Assembly (NCBI GenBank): GCA_034336665.1
Contig: CM067589.1
Location: forward strand, 1,993,720-2,057,719
DNA from: Luscinia megarhynchos
Taxonomy: Eukaryota; Chordata; Aves; Passeriformes; Turdidae
DNA length: 64,000 nucleotides
Reading direction: 5' to 3'
A program made the position numbers and the translations under genes. The notes beneath the pieces were generated by a model. That model made no database searches. It saw only the letters and a program-made list of their open reading frames with translations, and had not been told where the DNA came from. This document shows positions 50,775 through 61,141 of the stretch, one piece after another. Positions within the stretch are counted from its first letter, which is position 1, and every line of letters starts with the position of its first letter.

Positions 50775-50840
50775 ACCAGTGCTTCGGGTTAAAGGGACCT
50801 TACAGATCATCTCACTCCAGCCCCTGCCACGGGCTGTGTC
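50775..50840 (-). mobile_element. CR1 LINE 3'-end fragment
   Basis: The + strand GGGTTAAAGGGACCTTACAG and CATCTCACTCCAGCCCCTGC are a short CR1 tail in reverse. Confidence 0.65.
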
Positions 50841-50870
50841 CAAATCAAATCAAATCAAATCAAATCAAAC
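50841..50870. repeat. (AAATC)n microsatellite
   Basis: The pentamer CAAAT is repeated about six times. It sits at the truncated end of the preceding CR1 fragment. Confidence 0.95.
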
Positions 50871-52154
50871 CTTTTAAAGCAACCTCAGCCTGCTCTGTCC
50901 CAGCTGCTGTGTCCATTCACCTGCAGGATGGTGCTGCCATTGTCTTTTCCACAAAAGGAACAGCAGAAGGGGTTTGTTATTTTAGAAGGAAGCCCAGCCC
51001 TGGTTCCGTGTTTAATAGAAATCCGGCCACTTTCTCTTCTTAATCCAAGCCTTATATTTCAGTACCAAGCTGGCAGCTTTTACCCTGCTCCAGTCTGAAT
51101 TCCTCCCATTCAACAGCATCATTACTGATCTTGGAACCCCTTTTGGACATACTTTTTCACAGCTTCATGATGGCTCATCACTACACTTTATCAACCATTA
51201 AATCCCAGTTTCCTTTCCTCGCTAATTTCCAATAAAACACTCTTGGTGTCCTCCACAGATTTCTCCTTGTCCGTGAATTCACATCCTTGCACTCTCTGCT
51301 GCTTCATTTCATCTCATCTCATCTCTGTTTCTCGCTCTTCAGGCATCCAATCTCCAAGATACTCCAGTTCCCTCATATTATTGAAGCCTCCCACTTTTGT
51401 TCATCACCAAATTTGATTTTAATGCTTGCTCTTTGTGCCAGGATCATGATAAAAAGGCTTTTCTGAGAGGGAAGAGCCCACTCCATGCCCTGGGAGGCAG
51501 AAATTTCATTGGTATGCACCAGCCCTGATTTCAAACCCCTCCAGCATCACCTCACCATTTGTTATTTTTGCCTATCTTGCAGTTCCCACGTGTTTGCATA
51601 TAAAATTCTCAGTTGAAGTCCTGCTAAACGAGAATGGTTCCATGTCCCTGCTGTAGAAACTTGGTTTACTGAGTCCAGAAGATATTAGAGCAGCGAGTGG
51701 CAGCTTGTGACAGGAGCCAGCAGCTCCTGGCAGATGGCAGGAGACTCCCAGCTCCTCCATCTCCAACTGCCCAAGGTGCCTGGATTTCACTGAAGCTTCC
51801 CCTCCCCTTCACCAAATCAAAAATAGAATGATTTGTCCTTAACAGCTCATCACTTCACCCACCTGTCAAGCCTAATGTGTAAACCAACAATTTTATCTCC
51901 TGATTTGTGGTTTCCCCATTTTACAGACATTCTCACATCACTATCTACATGCAAGTGCCATCAGGACTTTTTTTAGACCACTACAGACCCTCACACCCTC
52001 TTTTATTTTTCCTCAACAAGCTGGTAAATCCTTCCTGAGCTGAAATCCAACTTTCTACCAAAATAAGTGCCCCTTTTCTGTGTAACTTGAGAAAAAAATT
52101 GAGTAATTCCTTTCTAACTTTTACTGTGTATTTAATACTGTACTGGTTTTGTGC

Positions 52155-52412
52155 ATAATCACAGAATCCCAGAATGGTTTGGGTTGGAAGGGGCCTCAAG
52201 GACCACCCAGAGCCACCCCTGCCATGGCAGGGACCCCTCCCAGTGTCCCATTGCTCCAGCCCCAGCCTGGCCCTGGGCACTGCCAGGGATCCAGGGGCAG
52301 CCACAGCTGCTCTGGGCTCCTGTGCCAGCCCTGCCCACCTCACAGGAACAATTCCTGCCCAATATCCCATCTAATCCTTCTCTCTATCAGTTCTCCTTGT
52401 CCTGCCATTACA
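52155..52412 (-). mobile_element. CR1 LINE 3'-end fragment
   Basis: The best-preserved CR1 in the window. The + strand begins AATCACAGAATCCCAGAATG and continues GTTTGGGTTGGAAGGGGCCT, CCCCTGCCATGGCAGGGACC, CACAGCTGCTCTGGGCTCCT and TCTCCTTGTCCTGCCATTAC. Confidence 0.92.
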
Positions 52413-52739
52413 GTTCCTGATCAGGTTGATTTACTCCAGCTGATATTCCATGGTTTTCCACCCAGATTACCCACATCCTTCCTGAGCTGCAGCTTTCCAG
52501 CAGGAGGCTTCACTCCTGTAAACAGCAACTGCAGAACATACTTTATTCTGCTAAATAATTAATACTAAATACTCAGATTGTCTGATGCCATTTAATGCAA
52601 AATCATCAGTAAAGATATTCAGAGACTCTCCAGCAGCTCCTGTGTTTCCAGTCAGCCCATTTGTTTTAAAGGAACTTTATAAGGCCTAATTGTTTAATGC
52701 TGTCACGCAGCATCAGCTAAGAAAAGGAAGTGTAATCCC

Positions 52740-52880
52740 TATTTTAGGGACTTAATGGCATTGCACAGAGAGACAGTGACTTGTTAAAAGTTACACAGGA
52801 AGTCTGGAGTAGACCTTTGGGATTTAACTCCTGGTATCTTTTCCTAGTGTCTCAATCACTATGCCATCATCTTATTTTCT
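52740..52880 (+). mobile_element. MIR/CORE-SINE-like old retroposon
   Basis: The order GAGACAGTGACTTGTTAAAA, GTTACACAGGAAGTCTGG, GGGATTTAACTCC, then TCAATCACTATGCCATC follows the MIR consensus core and tail. Confidence 0.6.
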
Positions 52881-53114
52881 ATTTTGGTAGTATTTCCATT
52901 TTCTGAAGCCTACCTGACCCAAAGAGCCCGTTTTCCTTGCTATCAGATGAACTATTTCTTCTTTCCTTCCTGCTTCCCTTCTTGTTTAGGTAGACACATC
53001 CTTCCTGGGGAGCTGAGCAGGCTCCAGGCTGAGCCTTGTCCCATGCCAAAACTTCCTCATTCTACATCTTGGATTCCACAGCCACAGAAGGGGGTGAGGA
53101 GGAGAAACCCTGTA

Positions 53115-53300
53115 AACAGAACCAGAGAATCCTTGAATGCTTTGGGTTGGAAGGAGCTCAGAGCCCATCCAGAGCCCCCCTGCCATGGCAGGGACACCTT
53201 TCACTATCCCAGGCTGCTGCCAGCCTGTCCAGCCTGGCCTGGGGCTGCCAGGGGTCCAGGGGGTGTCCAATCCTCAAAGGATGATGGAAGGGCTCTGCAC
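53115..53300 (-). mobile_element. CR1 LINE 3'-end fragment
   Basis: The + strand AGAGAATCCTTGAATGCTTT, GGGTTGGAAGGAGCTCAGAG and CCCCTGCCATGGCAGGGACA identify a reverse-orientation CR1 tail. Confidence 0.85.
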
Positions 53301-53904
53301 TGGCTTCTGCAGATGGAAGAGTAATCTCACTAACTCCAGGCACTTCTGTCTCTCCTAAAAATTTCTTGTTGTGTTCTCAGCTTTGAAAACAAATTGAATG
53401 GAGCACTGTGCCCATGATGCAGCTCTAGGGCAGCCCGGCAGGATGTCGATGGGCCCGAAGGATCTCTCCCCCAGCAGAAGGCAGGAATGCACACCTGCAG
53501 CAGCCTCTCTCGGGCAGGAGCCGGTGTGCGCCTGTAGCTGTCCTGCTGCAGGGCTGGCCCGGCTGCCAGCAGCGTTCCAGCAGAGGGGGCTCTGAGCCTG
53601 CTCCAAAGCCAGCAGCTGCTCTGCCTTTGGAACGCCAAAATTACAGAAGGGAAGGGAGGAAGAACGTTAAAAATATTACATGCTTTTAGATCATTACTTC
53701 CTCTGAGCTGACAGTCTGCATGTTTTAAACCAGCACAAATGAAAAAGCTCAAAATTAAATGCTTCTTCCAGTCACAGGCCCCTGAATCATCTCGGAGCAC
53801 TGCTCCCCTCCAGCTATTGCTGTGCTTTGTGTTACCACAGAGGTTTTCTTTCAACTATTTTCGAGCCATTTACTGATTGCTGATTAATGATGTGCTTTTC
53901 ACTT

Positions 53905-53985
53905 ACAGCTGGTATCAGAGCAGGGACTTTCCCACGGCCACAGAGCAAGACAGCTGTGCCAGATGTTGGCTATTCCATAATACTT
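53905..53985 (+). mobile_element. Possible MIR-like fragment
   Basis: GGGACTTTCCCACGGCCACA followed by GAGCAAGACAG resembles the MIR core in + orientation. Confidence 0.4.
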
Positions 53986-55132
53986 ACAAAAAGCAGAACC
54001 CCTCTCATCTCTTTTTCTACCTATGTTCCTCTACATCATTTTATGGCACTTGTTTTGCCACGCTGACAGGCAGCCTGCTTCACCCATTATCCACCACTCC
54101 CCCTCGTTATGCACGATTTGCACAAGCTGCCTCCTTCCACCGTAGCTGAGAAAATTTCTCTGGAGTATTCCAAAGCACAGATGCAGGGGGAAAAGTAATC
54201 TATGAGGATCCAAAAACATTTCTAGGGTAAAAGACAAACAATTCTCAGAAAAAAGTACTTTTCTCTGAGCAGGGGCTACTAACACAAAGTCCATATATAG
54301 CTTAAAAACCAGTGCAGCATCTTTGCAGGCAACTCTTTCCACTGTGGTCACAAAGCTCAATAAGCTTTTACTTCAAAGCCAGTACACAAAGAATTAGAAA
54401 GAAATCCAACCGTTTAGTTGAATTAGCTTTAATCTAAATACTTAGGGAAGCCATCAGCCCTGCTTGCCAAGGCCTAAGGTACAGATTTCCAAGCGCTGCC
54501 TCCCTACTCCCCTCTTGGTGCCACTTCCAGACATGACAGCAGTGACTGAGTGTGGAAAACACCCTTAAAGAGAGTCACCCTGCCCAGGAGAGACTTAAAG
54601 ATACAGAAGTGCCCAATCGCTTTGTTTTCACTTTGTCTATATTCAAAACCCCTCAGAGACTAATTATTTGAATTCTAAAAAAATCCCTCTTCCCCTCATC
54701 TTAAAAACAAAACCACAGGGCAGATAATTCCCATTTGTTGTGCAGGGAACAAGCAAAGCACTGGAAAACATGAGCAGAACCAACACTGGAATACAGGGAC
54801 CCCACAGCGGATTTTTAAAGAAAACAAATATTTAATGTACAGCTGCATTAACCATTCTGTTGGAGTCCTGCTGTGACTGGGTTCCTACTAGTGTAATTAT
54901 TTGGGGATAGTTGCAATTTCAGAGTAGCTGGAATTATCAAGTCTGTCTGGTATCTGTAGGACGAGGGATCAATATACTTTACCAGCTTTGCAGAGACAAG
55001 GCAAAGCAATCAGCCTCCTCTTACAGCAACAAACTCCACACAGAAGAAACGAAGCCCATTTGTAGTTCCCTGCTCCCCCCAGGTTTTCACTCATCACACA
55101 GTGAACTGCAGTCAATCTACAAAGGTTCAGTT

Positions 55133-55138
55133 TTTATT
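55133..55138 (-). terminator. Candidate distal DCAF7 poly(A) signal
   Basis: TTTATT on the + strand (AATAAA on the - strand) lies in a T-rich context about 5.8 kb past the stop codon. Confidence 0.3.
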
Positions 55139-58100
55139 ACAAAGTATGAAAGGCTGAAAATACTGTACCTAATACACAGGAGGCCGAAACTTAGAAAGAA
55201 GGTTAAAAAATCTGAATAAAACTACATAGGAAGCAGGAAATAGCATAAAAGGATGCAACATTCCACTTTCAAGCGAGTTCAGAAAATTGCCTTAAAATTT
55301 ACAGAGTTTCAACAATATGGTTCCATGACTCAGGTGTTAAAATCCATTGTAACAAACCCTTTTGTATTTTCTCCATAAAAATAAAGGAATATAGGGGCAC
55401 TGCAGTTATCCATGTCAACAATAGGTGTCTGTTGAATAGCAGGATACTGGGATTCCTCTAGGACAGAACAGCAGCGAAGTTGCAGGTGGAGAAAAGGACG
55501 GGAGTAAAATTACTATTGCTTTAACATACCCTAGTGAGAACAAGAAGTCAGGAATCTCAAATGGATGTTTGTACAATCATGCTACAAAGATTACACCTTC
55601 AGGAAATTACCACAACAGGACTGTCAATGGGAAGAGCAGAAGGGAACACACACCTAAAAGGAAAATCTCCTACTTGGCTACTGTTAACCAAAATGCTTGG
55701 GTGCAATGGATTTAAATTACAATTTACACTGCTAACAACCCAAGGGTTAAAAAAGGTTCTTTTGAAATAGTAGATTTCATAATTCCTATTTCCCAAAAAA
55801 AGAAAAGAGCAACATACCTTTTTCCAGCTGCCCTGGGACCCTGTCCTGCTTGGTCCTTGCCTTTCTGCCTTGCTAAGATCCCACAGACCCACCCTCAGCA
55901 CGAAGAGGGGGCTGGAGTCACACATGGAAAGCAAACTCCAAGGGATGGGAGCTGGACCATGGGTTTACAGCTGCACATGGCCACGATATTTTGCCAGGAA
56001 ATAGTTTTTTTTCTTAATTTTGTTAGATTTCCTGAAAAGAAACAAACTTGATGGAAGCCACTGAGATAATTTAAATTATTTTTATAACTGTGGAAATTCT
56101 CACTTGATGCTGAGTGTCAGAGGCTGCACAAAAGGCCACTGAGGTCCTTGGCAGACACACTTGTCATTCTGAAAGAGGCAGCAGCAACTCTCTCAAGCGC
56201 CTTTGCATCTGGTGTCTGCCATGAATCACCAGATGAGCCTTCAGTGACTGCTATTCAGCTGCATTTTTAATTACTGTTCTTTTTACTGCTGATGAAAGGT
56301 GCTGATTGGAAGTTCTGGAGATCTCTTCCAGAAAACAAACTGAGTCAGGGGCATCCTAAACTCTCCTCAATACCCTCAAGAGTGAAACACTTCTGACTCT
56401 TCTTGGGTGAGCAGGGGAAGCACAGCTGCATCAGAAAGTGCTCTTTAAGTGCCACACACAATTAGAGAACAGCAAGTGCAGGCTTGCTCTGGAATACTGC
56501 TCTGAGAGTAGAAAGCAGGAAACACGTGTTGGGGGGATTTGTGTTACCTGGCAGGAGAACAGGGTGCATTTGGGGTGGTGGAACCACTTTGCTGCGAAAA
56601 AGGAAACTCAGAAACTCATCCCTTTAGAACTTTGCTGGGACTGAAACTGCACAGCCTGCTGCCCTCTGCTCGGACAGTGTGGCTGCAGAGTGCAAACAGC
56701 ACCAACAAGCTGCCACCTCAGTGGTTCCATGCTTTACAGCTGCAGTTTTTCTCTCACAACATTCAAGTTACCCAAAGAATGTGGGCACATCCCACACAAC
56801 CAACCCGGCACTGCCAGCACCACGTTCTGTGTTAAAGAAGAGGATTCCAAACACCTCTAAAGCTCCTAAACAAAAAGGGCTCTCTAGGGGACATGCCCTG
56901 GGCAGGCCTTACAGCACAGTGTCAGATCCAGTTTAACATTTACAGCCTTGTCAAGTGCTCCTACTTTTGGCTTTCAGTAAAAACAAGCAGGCTCCACTAC
57001 ATCCCCAGTTCAGGATTTTGGTGCTGCTCCTTATTTAACAGTTTCTACACAACAGGGACAAGTGCCCACCCTACCAGGGCGAGGGAAAGATGACTCTCCT
57101 CCTAATCTTACCAAAAACATAGTTAAAGTGCCATCTGCAGAGAACAAAACAGACACACTCAGCTCATATCCACTGACAACAAGCAGGAGAACATCTGTGA
57201 ATTCCTCCCCTCACCTGCTCTGGCAGGCTGTGATCTGCACTTGGGACTGAGGCAGCTTCTCACTGCACCACGAGGCAAAAACTAGAGCTTTTTACTATTA
57301 TCCAGAACATTCAGTGGAGTAATTACTGCAAAGTTTTGAAAGGATCATTAACTTTGACTTATGAGAGGCAATGCTTCTCCAGTTAAATACAAGGTTCCAT
57401 ACAAAACAACCTGGTTCAGCAGTCTCCTTTCCTATTATTTGAAACCATTGTGGTTTTTTTTCTAAATAGATTGTCAAAGCACTCAATTCCTTGCCTTTTA
57501 AATCCCTGCACACACGAGTACAATTCCCATAGATGCAAGCTACCATAGCCCCTCTCATTTAGACAATTCACAGAGTTGGCACACTACACACTAATTCAAC
57601 TTGTTAACTGAAAGTTCTCACCTCACTAACAAGTTTTACATCATCGACATCTCCTCACTGAGAGCCAGCAGGCTGCATACATAACAGTAGGAATCTGTGG
57701 AAAGCTTGGTTTAAACAGAACATAACATAATAACTAGTTTAAAATTATAACTAGTTTAGTCTCTTGAAATCATCAACTGGAGAAGTGATACAGAACTTCT
57801 GCATTAAGTGTTTCTGTCCCAGGATCAGGCTGTACCAACAGCAGCACATGCTTTGCTGCTTTGCTCACCTCACCTGGGCTCACTCTTCCCTTAATGTTAC
57901 TTTCTACTCAAAAACTGTGAGGTATTTGCAAGTTCTGCATCCTCTGCTTGTGCAGTAAGCACCAAATAATGGTAATTGAATATCAAAGTATTTCTTTTCA
58001 TGAACTTTGGAGACAAATAATGCTTATGGGGGCTTTACACCCAAGCAAACAATGTCAGGCAGGGGAAATGTGATAAACTGGACATTTCAATTTGCAGGCT

Positions 58101-59996
58101 CCAGTGACAAGTGTCAGGGCTCGTTTTATCTTGCAGATGAACCCGACCCACCAAGCAGAGCAACCCCTTCCCTCCACTGGGGCAGCAGCTGCTGCCAAAA
58201 GAGCACCAAAGTCTTTCCCTTCCTTGTCTATACAGAAGTGCCATTTGCACTACAGAACGTCTCACCCATGAGGATTTTCATGTCTTTTCACTCATTAACC
58301 TTTCAAGTGACATATTTGAGGCTATTTTAAGCATCATTTCCCTGTGCCAAAACAGTCTCTAGTGATTTAAAATGCAATTTCATGTGAAGAATGACAATGG
58401 ATTATGCCCAAAGCAGTATGCTGCAGATCCAGAAGGTATCCCAACTGGCTAAAAAACCAGGATATAGGCTTTATTTAGAATCCACTGGAGCCTCCAAGAT
58501 TCCTTCACTTGCCTTTGATGCCTTTGGAATAAGTACCCAATTCCACAAATAGGCTTCCATCAGTTTCATAGATGGAAGAACTGACACTGGATCCTCTTCA
58601 GGTCCCTAACAGGATTGTTTTCCAACAGAAGCAGAATCTACCTGGCTATTCAGACACAAGCTCCCTTCTCATCATCTCAGCATTCATCTTTGACTCAGGC
58701 CATCTGTGCAGGAGTAAACTTTGAAGCAAAAAGGGACATGCTAACTTTGCATGTAGCTCCCTCCTAGTAACAGCACGTTTTGCCTGCCATTTGTAATTAA
58801 ACAGAGCATGACAAGCCTGTGAATGTATTTCAGATGGCTCCTAAAGTTGTGAATGCCATTAGCTGCTAAGAAAGCCCCAATTCTCACTTCAGTCTACCTA
58901 AGCTTTTTCAGTTTTTTCCAGTTTCAGACGAAGTGCTATTGCAAGAAGTGATAACTAATTGTTTGGCTAACACTGCTCTGACATCTAGCTAAAACCTGTC
59001 TGTGGAACACACCACTCTCAGTACTGCTGCTAATAAGAAAAATTGACCTTCAAGTCAAATCAAGCTTTGTCAGAAATCTCTCAACTGAACAGGTGTCATT
59101 GACAAAACATCAGCTTGAACAGTGTTAGTCTCCTGGTTCTCTATCAAAAGGAGTGATGGAATACAGCTGTCCCTAATGAATTCCTATCAAATTCCTGAGG
59201 CAATGCTTTTCTGAGCTCCATGGTGAGAAGCAGCCTGCAGAAGAGTATTTCTCTACGTCCAGAATGACAAAACTTTGCAGATTCTGTTCTGTATTTGACA
59301 GTGTCAGCTTCACTGTTGCACAGCATTTGCTTTCCCAACTTGCCTTTCCTCCATAAACTGACAAGATGCAAGTTTGCCAGTGTCCTACTATTTATAATCT
59401 GCCTCCAGTTGCAGGTGAATATGCATTAGGGTGGAAAGAATGTTCATGGTTTCTGACATTTACATGGGAACTGGGCTGCACAGCCTTCCAGAGCAGCTCT
59501 GGCTGTCATGTCCTCATTGGAGAGCACTGCAGAGCCCTCAGCACAGGGACCCATCTCAGTGGAAGACTTCAACAAACATTTTTATCTTGCCTAATCCACT
59601 CAGCTTTCATTGAGCAGTATTACTGTGGACTGATCCACTATTCCAAACAGAAGCTGCTGGCACATCCCCCAAATCAGGAGGATGACAAATGCCAAACCTT
59701 GGCCTCAATGGCACAGCTTCTTTCCTTCTAAATCCACCTTTGTGCATCGCATTAGGGAGTAATTTCTTCTAAGGAACAGCTTTCTTTTGGATAGCAGACC
59801 AGCTTTTCTGACTTGTCTCATTCATTCAACAAGACCTGGCAGTACAAAGCAAATGCACTTCACAAAAAGATTGCTTTGCACTCCCTTCAAGACCTCCCAG
59901 GAACACAGGCCAAACACAACCTCCCAAGTACAGCCTAACCACAAAATCTTGCTCATATTATTTGCCCATCAAGCAAGCTACAAAGTGTGAAACCAT

Positions 59997-60002
59997 TTTA
60001 TT
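59997..60002 (-). terminator. Candidate proximal DCAF7 poly(A) signal
   Basis: TTTATT on the + strand lies about 1 kb past the stop codon and would give a short 3' UTR. Confidence 0.3.
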
Positions 60003-60968
60003 TTGATTTAGATAAGGAAAGTCTTCCGAGGGGAAATCATTTCATTGAAGTGCCAATCTCAAGTCCATTACAAGTACATTTTTCCAGGAGCTGTTACCTC
60101 CTGGGAGCTCACTCACGTCATGCACGGATCTTCCTTCCCAACCTATCACCTGCCAGCTCTGCTTGCTAACACGACTGCAGGACACACACAATCTCAGTCA
60201 GAATTTAAAAATAAGACTTGCCATAGTAACAACTGCCTTGAGCATCAGAAAAGTGTAAAGAAATTGTGCAACAAGTACTTATACTTCACAGCACCAGAAA
60301 ATTCTGCCCAGGTCACCAGATGGAGCCAAGGCAACAGTTAATTCTGGCAGGCTTTACTGCCAGGGAGCCTGCAGTGTTACTGTGGCTTGTGTCCATGAAC
60401 AGCTCCTGCTTTGGACATATGGAAGTGGATCACATATCAAAAGTAAGAATTTGGGAGAAAAACCTTACTCAATAGAAAGTTAGCCCAATATATAAAAAAC
60501 ATACAAACGTTTAAACAGTTTAGAGGCAGCAACAACAGGAATGAGAAAGATTCCTGCCAAGGTGGCCATTAACATTGCTGTCTTTTCCCCCCACCTTGTT
60601 TTGCACCTGCATCTATTAAACTGGTGGATGTGCTGCCTCAGCTGGCTGACAAACACACAGACATATGCAGCAACTCAAAAGCCTGCAAGCTTATTAACAC
60701 AGTCAACAAACAAATATACAGAACTTTTACTGAGGGAAAAAGAATTTCACAAGAAAACCAGAACCCAGGAGGTCCAAGAGGCTCAGCATGTCTCTGCATT
60801 TCAGAGTCTTGAGAGACAGGAGACCCCTGCCATCCATTCTTGTAACAGTTTCTTGTAAGAGTAGATGCAAAGCAACAACAGATACTGGCCACTTGACTGG
60901 TGGTGCTCTTACTTTAGAGGGGAGGGGGAGTGACACAGCCCTGCCTGACTGTGCATGAAGCAGCAAAG

Positions 60969-61141
60969 TTAGACTCTGAGGATCTCCAGGCAGTTGTTGT
61001 AGCAGATGGCTATCCAGTCTGGCTGGGTGGATGCCCACTGTACATTGTTGATCTCTCCCTCGGCTGTGTAGGCCAGGATGGGGTCCTCAATGGCACGAGG
61101 CATTTGCTGGATGTCCCAGATGAGAGCCTGGTGATCATCCG
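60969..61141 (-). CDS. DCAF7: DCAF7 last coding exon
   Basis: It encodes [20 protein letters not shown] to NNCLEILRV and the TAA stop. The acceptor is TTGTCTGTGTGCAG. The preceding Ala codon is split. Confidence 0.97.

Larger units (their letters stand above)
50571..55130. other. Intergenic region between MAP3K3 promoter and DCAF7 3' end
   Basis: No coding exon was recognised on either strand. It holds CR1 fragments, MIR-like fragments, an AAATC microsatellite and a small GC-rich patch (53390-53640). TACO1 occupies this position in human; no TACO1-like peptide is seen. Confidence 0.65.
55131..60968 (-). other. Probable DCAF7 3' UTR
   Basis: About 5.8 kb of unique AT-rich sequence follows the DCAF7 stop, without exons, arrays or CR1 copies. 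The human DCAF7 3' UTR is also several kilobases long. Candidate - strand AATAAA hexamers occur at 55133-55138 (distal) and 59997-60002 (proximal). The extent is inferred from lack of other features. Confidence 0.5.

Noticed and set aside
52159..52370. Short open frames with [24 protein letters not shown] sequence at several places
   Set aside because: They recur wherever a CR1 tail occurs (6.0, 35.0, 44.7, 52.2, 53.2 kb) and are translations of that non-coding 3' end.
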